Shown here piece after piece: positions 18,894 through 28,753 of a DNA stretch of 64,000 bases. Source of the DNA: UBA1479 sp040216635 (GTDB lineage: Bacteria; Pseudomonadota; Alphaproteobacteria; Rhodospirillales; Casp-alpha2); assembly GCA_040216635.1 (NCBI GenBank), contig JAVJOU010000006.1, positions 1 through 64,000 of the forward strand. Reading direction: 5' to 3'. The translations under genes and the position numbers were made by a program. The notes beneath the pieces are model-generated. The model did no database searches, had not been told where the DNA came from, and worked only from the letters and a program-made list of their open reading frames with translations. Numbering within the stretch: the first letter of the stretch is position 1; every line of letters begins with the position of its first letter.

Positions 18894-19847
18894 AGCATTC
18901 CGCTCGGGTCAAATATGAACTTCAAATCCCGCCAGACATGATGTTTGTCCGCAGGCAGTGAAAACTTGTTGCAGCGCGGGTCCAGAACGGCGCGGCGCGC
19001 GGCCTCGACCGCAACCTGGTAATATCGGTCGGTGAAGGTGCGGGCCGTATCCTCGACCTCGACCGACTGAACCGATCCGTCCGGGTTAAGGGTCAAGCGC
19101 AGTTCCGGTTTCAGTTTCTCCGCCCCCGGCGCGCCATAGGGGGGCGACCAGCATTTGGAAACCTGATTGCGGATCATCGTCCGCCATTGATCGATCTCAA
19201 GCTGCGATACCTTCTTGCTCGGGTCGAACTTGATCGCCTTCGAATTGTTCTGCAAGGCCGCCCGGATCTTCGCCATGGTGTCGTCCTTGACCGGCTCCGG
19301 CTTTTTCTTCTTTTCCGGCTCGTCCTCGGACTTGGGCGGCTGCTGCTTGATCTTCTCCAAGGTCTTCAGGACCGACGCCGTATCGAATGCTGGTTTCTCG
19401 GGCCGTTTCGGTTTTTTCGGCACCTTGACCTGGGCCAGCTGCGGTTTGGGCAGCTCCGGTTTCGGCTCCGGCTTGGGCGCGGCCTCTTTCTTTTCCGGCT
19501 CTGGCTCGGGCTTGGGTTCCGGTTCCGCCTTGGGCAGGGGTTCGGGTTCCGGCTCGGGCTTGGGCGGCAGGGCTGCGACTTCCGGCTGCGGCGGAGGCGG
19601 CGCGGGTTTGGGTTTTGGGGGCGCCGGCGGCTTGGGAGGTTCAGCCTTGGCCTTTTCCTTGGGCGTTTCCTGGACGGGGATCGGCGGCGCGTTGCGCACC
19701 TCGTCGACATCGACGATTTCGACGAATACGGGCTGTTCGTCCAACAGCGGCTCAGGCGCCGTCAGCGGCAGTCCCAGCCAGGCCGACAGGACAAGCCCCA
19801 CATGCAGGGCAACCGATATGATCAGCGAGGTCCGCAAGGGCCCCCGC

Positions 19848-20306
<459 letters not shown>

Positions 20307-20324
20307 GTCGTTGGTCCCCCGCCC

Positions 20325-21035
20325 TTAAGTGTCCAGTTCGCGCGACAGGATCGCGGAGAACTCGCCGGCGAAATTCTCAAGCCGCCCGGCATAACGGTCC
20401 AGATCGCGCGAGAACTTGTTATAGGCAATCACCGCCGGGATGGCCGCCAGCAGGCCCAGGGCCGTGGCGAACAAAGCCTCGGCGATGCCCGGTGCGACCA
20501 CGGCCAGCGAGGTGTTCTTGGAAATGGCGATCGACTGAAACGAATTCATGATCCCCCAGACCGTTCCGAACAGGCCGATGAAGGGGGCTGTGTTTCCCGT
20601 CGTCGCCAGGAACGTCAGATTGCGTTCGGCGCGATCCAATTCCCGGTCCGCGGTGATCTGCATGACCCGCTCGATGCGCTGGCCGATGGTCGCGGACGCC
20701 CCGCCGCCGTTGGGCGATGCCCGCCGCCATTCCCGCATGGCGGCGGCGAATACCGCCGACATGGGGTCCATCGGCCGGCTGCCGATCTTGTCGAACAGAT
20801 TGTCCAGTGAATCCCCCGACCAGAAGCGGTCTTCGAATTTGTCCGACCGCCGGTTCAGACGGCGCACGGAAATGAGCTTCTCGAAAATGATGGCCCAGGA
20901 CCAGACCGAAGCCGCGACCAGCAGCACGATCACCGCCTTGACCACAAGGTCCGCTTTCATGAACAGCGCCACGACAGAGAAATCCAGGTTTGTCGAGCCC
21001 GCCAGGGCCATTGCTTCTACGGCTTGATTTTCCAT
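20325..21035 (-). CDS. tolQ: TolQ, proton channel subunit
   Basis: 236 aa with three TM helices. Conserved TNLDFSVVALFMKADLVVKAV begins the first, and TTGNTAPFIGLFGTVWGIMNSF and ALFATALGLLAAIPAVIAYN form the second and third. It pairs with TolR to convert proton flow into TolA motion during constriction. First gene of the tol run proper; ybgC ends 58 nt upstream. Confidence 0.96.
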   Translation of the reverse strand: MENQAVEAMALAGSTNLDFSVVALFMKADLVVKAVIVLLVAASVWSWAIIFEKLISVRRLNRRSDKFEDRFWSGDSLDNLFDKIGSRPMDPMSAVFAAAMREWRRASPNGGGASATIGQRIERVMQITADRELDRAERNLTFLATTGNTAPFIGLFGTVWGIMNSFQSIAISKNTSLAVVAPGIAEALFATALGLLAAIPAVIAYNKFSRDLDRYAGRLENFAGEFSAILSRELDT

Positions 21036-21093
21036 CTTTATTCGTCTCGTTTCGTCTCAGTCATGGTCCACGTGCCCCTGATATGCGGCGTTT

Positions 21094-21540
21094 CTATGGC
21101 GTTCCGTCCGCCGGCCCTGCGAAGCGGCTCATTTCGGTGCGCACCTCGGCCGGAAGGCGCACCGGCCTGCCGTCCATGTTCATGCAGGCAAGGGTCAGGT
21201 TCATTTGAACCAGATCCTCGCCGTCCCGGCGGACGACCTGGGCCATGTCCACGGTCGCACCTTTGACCGACGTGACCCGCGTTTCGACGCTCAGCGCATC
21301 ATCAAGCCGCGCCGGTTTCAGATACTCGGCACTGACCCGGCGCACCGCCAGGGCGATGCCCTTCTGCTCTAAAATCGTGGAATTTTCAAATCCCAGTTCG
21401 CGTAACAGTTCCGTGCGCGCCCGTTCCGCGAACTTCAGATAGTTGGCGTAATAAACGATGCCGCCGGCATCCGTGTCTTCGTAATAGACACGCAGCGGCA
21501 TCCGGTGACAGGGCGTATCGGCGGATGAGGTCGCGCTCAA
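21094..21540 (-). CDS. ybgC: Acyl-CoA thioesterase YbgC
   Basis: 148 aa hot-dog thioesterase with LRVYYEDTDAGGIVYYANYLKF, including the catalytic Asp. It is conserved at the head of tol operons. The proposed start is TTG overlapping the ruvB stop (TTGA), with a strong GGAGGAGGGG just upstream. An internal ATG at 21504 is closer to the domain but has no ribosome site. Confidence 0.93.
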   Translation of the reverse strand: MSATSSADTPCHRMPLRVYYEDTDAGGIVYYANYLKFAERARTELLRELGFENSTILEQKGIALAVRRVSAEYLKPARLDDALSVETRVTSVKGATVDMAQVVRRDGEDLVQMNLTLACMNMDGRPVRLPAEVRTEMSRFAGPADGTP

Positions 21541-22577
21541 GCCCCCTCCTCCGCTTCGGCGGCCTCGGCCAGAAGATCGAATTGCGGCGCGCTTTTCGGC
21601 AGGTCCATTCCCAAATGACGGAACGTTTCGGGAGTCACCGCCCGCCCGCGCGGCGTGCGCATCAACAACCCCTGCTGGATCAGATAGGGCTCGATGACTT
21701 CTTCGATGGTATCGCGCTGTTCGGACAAGGCTGCCGCCAGGGTATCGACCCCGACAGGCCCGCCGCCGTAGTTGGCGCAGATACAGGTCAAATAACGGCG
21801 GTCCATGGCGTCCAGGCCGCGCTGATCGACTTCCAGGCGCGTCAAGGCCGCATCGGCGATGACGGCATCGACCGCACCGGAGCCGTCGACGGCAGCGAAA
21901 TCCCGGACCCGGCGCAACAGACGGCCGGCAACACGCGGCGTGCCGCGCGAACGGCGGGCGATCTCCAAGGCACCTTCGGCAGTCAGTTCCAAATCCAGCA
22001 AGCGCGCGCCCCGGCGGATGATCCCTTCCAGGTCCTCGGGCGAATAGAAATTCAAACGCACGGGAATGCCGAACCGGTCACGCAGCGGCGTGGTGATCAG
22101 ACCCGACCGCGTGGTCGCCCCCACCAAGGTAAAGGGCGGCAGATCGATCCGCACGGAACGTGCCGCAGGCCCCTCGCCGATGATCAGGTCCAATTGGAAA
22201 TCCTCCATGGCCGGATAAAGGATTTCCTCAACCACCGGGTTCAGGCGATGGATTTCATCGATGAACAGCACGTCACGCGGCTGAAGATTGGTCAGGATCG
22301 CCGCCAGATCACCGGCCTTGGCGACCACCGGGCCCGAGGTCGCGCGGAACCCGACCCCCAATTCGCGTGAAACGATCTGCGCCAGCGTCGTCTTGCCCAG
22401 GCCTGGCGGGCCGAAGAACAGCACATGGTCCATGGCTTCGGCGCGCGAACGCGCGGCCTCGATAAAGACCTTCAGATTTTCCCGCGCCTGCTGCTGGCCG
22501 ACGAAATCGTCCAGAACCTGCGGGCGCAGCCCCGGGTCGGCGGCGAAGTCTTCGCCCACGACTTCCGGCTGGATCAT
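21537..22577 (-). CDS. ruvB: Holliday junction helicase subunit RuvB
   Basis: 346 aa AAA+ motor for branch migration. Walker A GPPGLGKT (56-63), Walker B VLFIDEIHRL, sensor GATTRSGLITTPLRDRFG, and a C-terminal winged helix with GLLMRTPRGRAVT. ATG 22577 is set by GGAGGA four bases upstream and the family start MIQPEVV; the longer frame to 22646 overlaps ruvA. It is followed directly by ybgC. Confidence 0.97.
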   Translation of the reverse strand: MIQPEVVGEDFAADPGLRPQVLDDFVGQQQARENLKVFIEAARSRAEAMDHVLFFGPPGLGKTTLAQIVSRELGVGFRATSGPVVAKAGDLAAILTNLQPRDVLFIDEIHRLNPVVEEILYPAMEDFQLDLIIGEGPAARSVRIDLPPFTLVGATTRSGLITTPLRDRFGIPVRLNFYSPEDLEGIIRRGARLLDLELTAEGALEIARRSRGTPRVAGRLLRRVRDFAAVDGSGAVDAVIADAALTRLEVDQRGLDAMDRRYLTCICANYGGGPVGVDTLAAALSEQRDTIEEVIEPYLIQQGLLMRTPRGRAVTPETFRHLGMDLPKSAPQFDLLAEAAEAEEGA

Positions 22578-22596
22578 TCTTTCCTCCGCCACGGCT

Positions 22597-23262
22597 TTAA
22601 GCCCCCCGCCGCTGATCGGAAGGAGCCAGTTCCGCCAACCCGGCACGGATCAGGGCTTCCAGCGTCAGGGCCGTTTCCGACGCCTGGGCGGCACGGCTGA
22701 CGGCGGCCAAGGCCTCCGACGGCGTATACCCCAGATTGACCAGGGCCGAGGCCGCATCGCGCAACAGATCGCCCGCCGCATCGCCGGCCTCCGCCGTCGG
22801 TGTGGCGGATACGGCACCGGCAGGCGTTCCCTTGCCGGCAGCCGCCACCGGACCCAGCGCCAGGGCGCCGACCTTGTCTTTCAATTCATGGAGGATGCGT
22901 TGCGCCAGTTTGGGCCCGACACCAGGGGCACGGCAGACCGCCGCCTTATCGCCCGCGGCGATGGCCTGAAGCAGCATTTCGCCCGTCAGCGCCGACAGCA
23001 TGGCAAGGGCCACCTTGGCCCCCACGCCCTGCACGGTCGTCAAAAGCTGGAACCAATCCTTTTCGTCTTCGCGCAGAAAGCCGAACAGGTTGATGTGATC
23101 CTCGCGGACATGGGTTTCAATCCAAAGCGCCACGGCATCGCCCTGCCCCATCTGCGACAGCGTGCGCGACGACGCATGAACCAGATACCCGACCCCGTTC
23201 ACATCGATAATCGCCGTGTCGGTTCCGACAGCGTCAACGATGCCTTTAAGGCGTGCGATCAT
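22597..23262 (-). CDS. ruvA: Holliday junction DNA-binding subunit RuvA
   Basis: 221 aa. Begins MIARLKGIVDAVGTD; the helix-hairpin-helix motifs are LLTTVQGVGAKVALAML and VCRAPGVGPKLAQRIL; the C-terminal RuvB-contact domain is NLGYTPSEALAAV. The linker is Ala/Gly-rich and rather long. It overlaps the ruvC stop by ATGA. Confidence 0.97.
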   Translation of the reverse strand: MIARLKGIVDAVGTDTAIIDVNGVGYLVHASSRTLSQMGQGDAVALWIETHVREDHINLFGFLREDEKDWFQLLTTVQGVGAKVALAMLSALTGEMLLQAIAAGDKAAVCRAPGVGPKLAQRILHELKDKVGALALGPVAAAGKGTPAGAVSATPTAEAGDAAGDLLRDAASALVNLGYTPSEALAAVSRAAQASETALTLEALIRAGLAELAPSDQRRGA

Positions 23263-23771
23263 GGGGCCGCCCCCGCCAAGGCGTTCAATGCCGTCTGCCC
23301 CGGCGCATTGCGGTGATGGGCGTGACAGATCGCGACGGCGAGTGCATCGGCGCTGTCCGCACTTTTGAAATTGGTTCCCGGCAACAAGGTTCGGACCATC
23401 ATCTGCACCTGTTCCTTGGCCGCATGGCCCGTGCCGACGACGGTCTTTTTCACAAGGTTAGGGGTGTATTCGAATACGGGAAGCCCCGCCAGGGCCGGCA
23501 CCAACATGGAAATGCCCCGGGCCTGACCGAGTTTGAGCGTCGTCGTCGGGTTGGTATTGACGAAGGTTTCTTCGACCGCCGCTTCGGCCGGAACCATGGC
23601 GCGGATGACTTCGACCAGACCATCGTGGAGTTGCACCAGACGGTCGGCCAGACCGGCCTTGGGATCGGAGGAGACGACGCCGTCGGCGACATAGCGAAGC
23701 CGGGTGCCGGCGTGCTCGATGACGCCCCATCCGGTGTTCTTCAACCCCGGGTCAAACCCGATCAGCCGCAT
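23259..23771 (-). CDS. ruvC: Holliday junction resolvase RuvC
   Basis: 170 aa RNase H-fold endonuclease. Catalytic acidic residues are D7 in MRLIGFDPGL, the Glu pair in AAVEETFVN and the late Asp pair in SADSADALAVAICHAH. Order yebC-ruvC-ruvA-ruvB is the common bacterial one. Confidence 0.97.
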   Translation of the reverse strand: MRLIGFDPGLKNTGWGVIEHAGTRLRYVADGVVSSDPKAGLADRLVQLHDGLVEVIRAMVPAEAAVEETFVNTNPTTTLKLGQARGISMLVPALAGLPVFEYTPNLVKKTVVGTGHAAKEQVQMMVRTLLPGTNFKSADSADALAVAICHAHHRNAPGQTALNALAGAAP

Positions 23772-23818
23772 CCGTGCTCCAGTCCGTTTTGCAATCCCGG
23801 GGGTCCCTGCATGATCCG

Positions 23819-24562
23819 TCAGGCGCTCAGCCGCTCCATGATTTCGTCATCGACATCGAAGTTGGCGGACACACGTTGCACGTCGTCGTTGTCTTCCAAA
23901 GCGTCGATCAGCTTCAACAAGGTCTGGGCCGTTCCTTCGTCAACGGCAATGGAATTCTGCGGCTTCCAGTCCAGGCGCGCCTCCGCGGGCTCGCCGAAAG
24001 TCTTTTCCAAGGCATCGCGCACGGCCGCGAAGTCATCGGGTTGGCAAGTCACCGTGTGGCTTTCCTCGTCCGATTCCACATCCTCGGCCCCGGCTTCCAG
24101 GGCCCCTTCGAACATGGCTTCGGCGCCCGCGGCGGCGGCCGGATAGGAAATCTGACCGACCCGGTCGAACATGAAGGCGACGCTGCCCGTCTCGCCAAGG
24201 TTGCCGCCGTTCTTGGAAAACGCCGCGCGGACTTCCGATGCCGTGCGGTTGCGATTATCGGTCAGGGCTTCGACGATCACGGCGACGCCGCCGGGGCCAT
24301 AGCCCTCGTAGCGTACTTCCTCGTAGTTTTCCGCATCGGAGCCCTGGGCCTTTTGGATCGCCCGGTTGATCACGTCGTTGGGCATGTTTTGGGCCTTGGC
24401 GTTGGCCACGGCCAGCCGCAGGGCCGGATTGAAGTCAGGATCGGGCCCGCCCCTGGCGGCAACCGTCAGCTCGCGCCCCAGTTTTGCAAAGACTTTGGCC
24501 CGCTTGGCGTCCTGACGGCCTTTGCGGTGCATGATGTTCTTAAATTTGGAATGACCAGCCAT
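23819..24562 (-). CDS. yebC: YebC/PmpR-family DNA-binding or translation-related protein
   Basis: 247 aa. Begins MAGHSKFKNIMHRKGRQDAK and contains NVLRYYE-free YebC core features RYEGYGPGGVAVIVEALTDN and NLGETGSVAFMFDRVG. Family members have been described as transcriptional regulators, and recently as factors relieving ribosome stalling at proline stretches; which applies here is unknown. ATG 24562 is the family start, 25 codons into the longest frame. Confidence 0.93.
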   Translation of the reverse strand: MAGHSKFKNIMHRKGRQDAKRAKVFAKLGRELTVAARGGPDPDFNPALRLAVANAKAQNMPNDVINRAIQKAQGSDAENYEEVRYEGYGPGGVAVIVEALTDNRNRTASEVRAAFSKNGGNLGETGSVAFMFDRVGQISYPAAAAGAEAMFEGALEAGAEDVESDEESHTVTCQPDDFAAVRDALEKTFGEPAEARLDWKPQNSIAVDEGTAQTLLKLIDALEDNDDVQRVSANFDVDDEIMERLSA

Positions 24563-24727
24563 TCGGCGGGAACCCCCTATATGTCGTGGCGATTCGTCGG
24601 GATTATACCCAAATGAAGGAACCGGCGCGAGTGTCACCGGCAGCGAAGATAGGCCTGCAATATGGCAAGAATTGGTCGGCCATGAAAGGCCGCAGGCCGA
24701 AGGATTGATTGATTTTCGGTCTTGGCC

Positions 24728-25555
24728 TCAACCCGGCCGGGCCGCAGCAAGCCGACCGCCAAGGCGGACCGGTTCCGCCCGAAGCGCCAGCCCCGTCTGA
24801 TCATCGGTCTCCAGATACATGGCGCAGAAGGTGGCTTCGCCCTCGGCAGGCTCCAGCCGGCCCTGCGGCAACTTGGTGGTGAACCGCGCGGTCGCGGCCT
24901 CTTTCTTCATGCCGATCACGGAATCGTAGTCGCCGGTCATGCCCAGGTCGGTCTGATAGGCCGTACCGCCGCTGAGAACCTGCGTATCCGCCGTCGGCAC
25001 ATGTGTATGGGTGCCGACCACGGCCGAAACCCGGCTGTCGAGGAAATGCGCCATGGCCATTTTTTCCGATGATGCTTCGCCATGAAAATCGACCAGCACG
25101 GCATCGACACTGCCGCCGCCGTTGCCGCCGCCCAAACGCTGATTCTTAAGCGCTTCCTCGACACCGGCAAAGGGATCGTCCAGAGGATCCATGAATAGGC
25201 GGCACATGGCATGGACCACCATCACCCGGCGTCCGTCCTTGGTTTCGAACGTGCCCGCCCCCTTGCCCGGCGTTCCTTCGGGGAAGTTGAGCGGCCGTAA
25301 CAGGCGCTCGTCGCCATCGATATAATTCATGATTTCGCGCTGGTCCCACACGTGGTTGCCGGTCGTGATGACATCGGCCCCCTTGGCGTAAAGATCCTTG
25401 CAGATGGCTTCCGTGATGCCGAACCCATGGGCCGCGTTCTCACCATTGACGACGACGAAGTCGAGCGCCAGTTCCTCGCGCAGGGCAGGCAAATGCCGGG
25501 TCACGGCGTCCCGGCCGCTGCGGCCGACCACATCCCCCACGATCAATATCTTCAT
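24728..25555 (-). CDS. YmdB-like metallophosphoesterase (TIGR00282 type)
   Basis: 275 aa. A calcineurin-like dinuclear metal site is visible in ILIVGDVVGRSGRD, VVNGENAAHGFG, TTGNHVWDQRE and THTHVPTADTQVL. B. subtilis YmdB hydrolyses 2',3'- or 3',5'-cAMP and affects biofilm choice; the alphaproteobacterial role is not established. It starts behind AAGG, 42 nt after the cyclo-ligase gene, probably in one operon with it. Confidence 0.85.
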   Translation of the reverse strand: MKILIVGDVVGRSGRDAVTRHLPALREELALDFVVVNGENAAHGFGITEAICKDLYAKGADVITTGNHVWDQREIMNYIDGDERLLRPLNFPEGTPGKGAGTFETKDGRRVMVVHAMCRLFMDPLDDPFAGVEEALKNQRLGGGNGGGSVDAVLVDFHGEASSEKMAMAHFLDSRVSAVVGTHTHVPTADTQVLSGGTAYQTDLGMTGDYDSVIGMKKEAATARFTTKLPQGRLEPAEGEATFCAMYLETDDQTGLALRAEPVRLGGRLAAARPG

Positions 25556-25597
25556 ATTGGAACCTTGAACTTTATCAGGTACCGCTGGGCGGCACCG

Positions 25598-26191
25598 TTA
25601 TTTGGCGATTTTGATGATATCGCCCTCGGTGACGACCCAATCAAGGCGTGCGTCGTACCCTGCGTGGGGTACGGCGTCAACTTCCTGGGCCGCATAAGCA
25701 CAGCCTGCGGCTACGACCGATTCGTTTTCAGCCCGCAGTCCTTCCAGCGTCCGGTCATAAAAACCGCCGCCCCATCCAAGCCGATATCCCGTGCGGTCAA
25801 AGGCCAACAGCGGCACCAACAGAAGATCGGGAGAAACCTCATCTGCCCCCCGGGCCGGATGACGGGTGCCGAACACGCCATCTTCCAATGCGCCGCCCGT
25901 CGACCAGGTACGAAACGTCAGGGGCTGCGCCTTACCCGTCACCACCGGCAGACAGCATCGCCAGCCCATGGCGGCCAATGCCTCCAGCGCCGGCAGGACA
26001 TCCATCTCATCCCCCATGGCCAAGTACCCGGACACCCAACCGGGCGTCATATCCTTGGCCAGCGCCGCCGCGTAACGGGCAAGGGCGAGTGCCGCGCCCG
26101 GTGCTGCCTGATGGGCCTTGGCACGCCGTTGGGCGGAAGCGTCACGCAGGGCTTTCTTCGCTGCCAGGATATCGTCGTTGGGCGTGGTCAC
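25598..26191 (-). CDS. 5-formyltetrahydrofolate cyclo-ligase
   Basis: 197 aa. Converts 5-formyl-THF to 5,10-methenyl-THF with ATP. The C-terminal LGWGGGFYDRTLEGLR is the substrate/ATP motif, and AAKKALRDASAQRRAKA is the N-terminal helix. GTG start. Placement directly after the 6S RNA and zapA reproduces the widespread zapA-ssrS-ygfA arrangement, in which 6S and ygfA can be co-transcribed. Confidence 0.92.
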   Translation of the reverse strand: MTTPNDDILAAKKALRDASAQRRAKAHQAAPGAALALARYAAALAKDMTPGWVSGYLAMGDEMDVLPALEALAAMGWRCCLPVVTGKAQPLTFRTWSTGGALEDGVFGTRHPARGADEVSPDLLLVPLLAFDRTGYRLGWGGGFYDRTLEGLRAENESVVAAGCAYAAQEVDAVPHAGYDARLDWVVTEGDIIKIAK

Positions 26192-26261
26192 GTGTCGGAT
26201 GCCTCTGGCCGAAGATCTCTGGCCCGATGCCTTTGGGAAGGATGAAGAACTTTCAAAAAAG

Positions 26262-26435
26262 TCGGCGGTGCCGCAATAGCCGTCGGCGTACTAAATATCC
26301 TCCGTGGCCTGCAGTGCAGGTGGGCGCCGTAATACCGAGCCCTCAGGACAAACCCGTGGTGCCCGGCAGGGACAGCTCCCGAGGAAGTCGCATCGCCCCA
26401 GGGATATTGAGCCTAACGTACTCCGCAGCGCTCCG
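26262..26435 (-). ncRNA. ssrS: 6S RNA
   Basis: Lies between zapA and the cyclo-ligase gene, the conserved 6S site. On the minus strand a closing stem pairs AATATCC (26402-26408) with GGATATT (26294-26300), extended outward by CGGAGTAC/GTACGCCG with one mismatch. The inside holds GC-rich arms around a large bulge that would mimic an open promoter. A T6 run (26255-26260, A on the plus strand) follows the 3' side. 6S RNA sequesters housekeeping RNA polymerase in stationary phase. Ends are approximate. Confidence 0.75.
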
Positions 26436-26448
26436 CCTGACGCAGAAC

Positions 26449-26784
26449 CTATGCCTGTTCGAGCCCCGCGGCAATGCCTTCGATACGTTCGGCGAAACTT
26501 TCAAGCGTGCGGCTAACTTTTTCCTCGGATTCGATGATCCGGGCGACGCCCTCGCTTTTGCGGCTGATCGTCTCCAACTCCGAATAGGCGTCGGACAGTT
26601 CATCGGCCAGCAGCAGGCTGACCATGACCAATAACCGTGCGTCGCCGGCCTGCCCCACGGCGGCGACCAATTCTTGAACGCGGTTATCGACATATTTACC
26701 AAGGCGCGAAAGATGGGCTTCCTCCCCATCGTCGCAAGCAACCTGATACTGGCGTCCGTTGATGCTGACGGTGACGTGGGCCAT
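26449..26784 (-). CDS. zapA: Cell division protein ZapA
   Basis: 111 aa. Small FtsZ-ring stabiliser: N-terminal beta region AHVTVSINGRQYQVACDDGEE, then a coiled coil with LLVMVSLLLADELSDAYSEL and a heptad tail. ATG 26784 matches the family start; the longer frame to 26844 is not homologous. It lies 19 nt after the DUF4164 gene. Confidence 0.9.
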   Translation of the reverse strand: MAHVTVSINGRQYQVACDDGEEAHLSRLGKYVDNRVQELVAAVGQAGDARLLVMVSLLLADELSDAYSELETISRKSEGVARIIESEEKVSRTLESFAERIEGIAAGLEQA

Positions 26785-26803
26785 GGCGACTGTTCCCTGC
26801 TTC

Positions 26804-27043
26804 CTAGCTGCCGAGAACTTTTTCGAGGCGCCCGATCGCACCATCCAGGCGTCCCTTGACCTCTTCGTTCACGGCCTGCAGGCGGGCATTTTCCTGACGC
26901 AAGGCATCGCTGTCGCCCCCGTCATTGCCCGTGCCGCCGCCCATGGCGCTGCGAGTCTGGACCACTTTTTCCAGGCGCGAAAGCGCGCCGTCCAGGCGCT
27001 CGAACGCACGATCCACTCGTGATGGTTTTGTAATTGTCGACAC
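26804..27043 (-). CDS. DUF4164-like small coiled-coil protein
   Basis: 79 aa, almost wholly helical, with RVDRAFERLDGALSRLEKVV and LRQENARLQAVNEEVKGRLDGAI. Proteins of this type sit upstream of zapA in alphaproteobacteria and may be ZapB-like division partners (inference from position and coiled coil). The GTG at 27043, behind GGGGGA, is preferred over an in-frame TTG at 27061. Confidence 0.7.
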   Translation of the reverse strand: MSTITKPSRVDRAFERLDGALSRLEKVVQTRSAMGGGTGNDGGDSDALRQENARLQAVNEEVKGRLDGAIGRLEKVLGS

Positions 27044-27179
27044 GCGTATCCCCCAGCCCAACTAAGTTCTCATTGCTTAGCGGGCAAAAACTGGATGGAG
27101 AATAGGAGCCTATACATACAAGTTCAACCATTACATCAATTGCGCGCCGATCATGCCCGGTCAGCCGGGCGTTCGCGGG

Positions 27180-27208
27180 TTTACACAAACGGCCCGGTAG
27201 CCTATATG
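27180..27208 (+). promoter_or_regulatory. Promoter of gap
   Basis: TTTACA (27180-27185) and TATATG (27203-27208) with an ideal 17-bp spacer. Predicted start at about 27214, giving a 68-nt leader. A CCCGG/CCGGG inverted repeat lies just upstream (about 27156-27169) and might be an operator. The gap ribosome site GGAGG is at 27272-27276. Confidence 0.6.
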
Positions 27209-27281
27209 CTCGCCACGGACCGAGGCTTCGCTCGCAGGGGCCTCGACGCAGGAAATTCATCGAGAAATTACGGAGGTATTC

Positions 27282-28289
27282 ATGGCGGTTCGGGTTGCGA
27301 TCAACGGTTTCGGAAGAATTGGTCGCCTAGTTCTACGGGGCATTCTGGAATCACGGCGCAATGACGTCGAAGTGGTGGCCATCAACGATCTGGGCTCACC
27401 GGAAATGAACGCCCACCTTTTGAAATACGATTCGGTCCACGGTCCGCTGAACATGGATGTGACCGTCACGGGCGACGAAATGAACGTCGGCGCCGGACCG
27501 ATCAAGGTCACCGCCGAACGCGATCCCGCCGCCCTTCCTTGGAAGGAACTGGGCATCGACGTGGCCCTGGAATGCACCGGCTTGTTCACGGACCGCGACA
27601 GCGCCGCCAAGCATCTGGATGCGGGTGCCGGCAAGGTTCTGGTTTCGGCCCCGGCATCGGGTGTCGATCTGACGGTCGTCTACGGCGTCAACCACAACAA
27701 GCTGGAAGCCGGCCACACGGTGGTTTCCAACGCGTCCTGCACGACCAACTGCCTGGCCCCGGTGGCCGATGTACTGCACTCACTGGTCGGTATTGAAAAA
27801 GGCTACATGACGACGATTCACGCCTATACCGGCGATCAGCGTCCGCTCGACACGCTGCATTCCGACCCACGTCGGGCGCGGGCCTGTGCGGTCTCCATGA
27901 TCCCGACATCGACCGGTGCGGCCAAGGCCGTGGGCTTGGTCCTGCCGGAACTGCAGGGCAAGCTGGACGGCACCGCCATCCGCGTGCCGACACCGAACGT
28001 ATCGTTGGTCGATCTGACCTTCACCGCCGCCAAGTCGACCACGGTCGAGGAAATCAACGCAGCCATGCAGGAAGCCTCCAACGGGCGCCTCAAGGGCGTG
28101 CTCGCCTATAACACCGAGCCGCTGGTTTCGATCGACTTCAACCATAATCCCGCAAGCTCGACCTTCGATTCCACCCAGACCCAGGTGATCGAAGGCAATT
28201 TCGTCCGCGTGCTCAGCTGGTACGACAACGAATGGGGCTTCTCCAACCGCATGCCCGACACCGCGTTGGCCATGCACGGCGCCAAGTAA
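27282..28289 (+). CDS. gap: Glyceraldehyde-3-phosphate dehydrogenase, type I
   Basis: 335 aa. Rossmann start VRVAINGFGRIGRLVLRG, catalytic C153 in SNASCTTNC, H180 in TTIHAYTGDQ, and the substrate segment SMIPTSTGAAKAVG. It converts G3P to 1,3-bisphosphoglycerate. GGAGG stands 5 nt before the ATG. In many relatives pgk and fba follow gap; here the next genes are an unknown ORF and thiE, so pgk and fba are missing from the usual place. Confidence 0.97.
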   Translation: MAVRVAINGFGRIGRLVLRGILESRRNDVEVVAINDLGSPEMNAHLLKYDSVHGPLNMDVTVTGDEMNVGAGPIKVTAERDPAALPWKELGIDVALECTGLFTDRDSAAKHLDAGAGKVLVSAPASGVDLTVVYGVNHNKLEAGHTVVSNASCTTNCLAPVADVLHSLVGIEKGYMTTIHAYTGDQRPLDTLHSDPRRARACAVSMIPTSTGAAKAVGLVLPELQGKLDGTAIRVPTPNVSLVDLTFTAAKSTTVEEINAAMQEASNGRLKGVLAYNTEPLVSIDFNHNPASSTFDSTQTQVIEGNFVRVLSWYDNEWGFSNRMPDTALAMHGAK

Positions 28290-28309
28290 CAAACGGAACG
28301 GGGCATGAC

Positions 28310-28753
28310 ATGACGGGGGGCGCGACACCGCAATCGGCCGCCCCCCCGGCATCCGTCATCATCCATGACCTGGATCAGGCGCGCCAGGTGTTGGCCGCCG
28401 CCGTCCGCACGGAATGCCCCGTGCAACTGGTCAGCGCCCCCGGCGCCGGCGCCTATCTGGGTCCGGCCCTGTTCAAACAGCTTATCGATCAGGCCCGCGC
28501 CGCCCAACCGGCGGCACAGGTGACATCGTGCCTGGATTGCGGGGACGAACCCGGAACGGCCATGAACGCCATCCGCCATGAGGTCGAAGCCATTTCCCTT
28601 TCCGCCGAACCGGATGTTTTGTCCAAGGTCGGTGATGCGGCCCGACAGGTGGGTGTAAGACTAACGCCACGACCGGCACCATTGCTTGACATGGCGGAAC
28701 AGGGTGCCGCCGGCCGGCTTGATGCCTGGCTTTCTGGAGACATGAACGCATGA
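28310..28753 (+). CDS. Conserved alphaproteobacterial protein of unknown function
   Basis: 147 aa, not recognised as a characterised family. It has a mixed alpha/beta pattern with a central VTSCLDCGDEPGTAMNAIRH holding two Cys in CxxC-like spacing, and a Pro/Ala-rich N-terminus. ATG 28310 follows GGAACGGGG. Its stop overlaps the thiE ATG by ATGA, so the two are coupled. It lies between gap and thiE, where pgk/fba often sit in relatives. A role near thiamine or triose metabolism is only contextual. Confidence 0.7.
   Translation: MTGGATPQSAAPPASVIIHDLDQARQVLAAAVRTECPVQLVSAPGAGAYLGPALFKQLIDQARAAQPAAQVTSCLDCGDEPGTAMNAIRHEVEAISLSAEPDVLSKVGDAARQVGVRLTPRPAPLLDMAEQGAAGRLDAWLSGDMNA

Noticed and set aside
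19366..19710. Arg/Pro-rich ORF inside tolA on the same strand
   Set aside because: Alternative-frame product of the Pro/Glu/Lys repeat codons in TolA.
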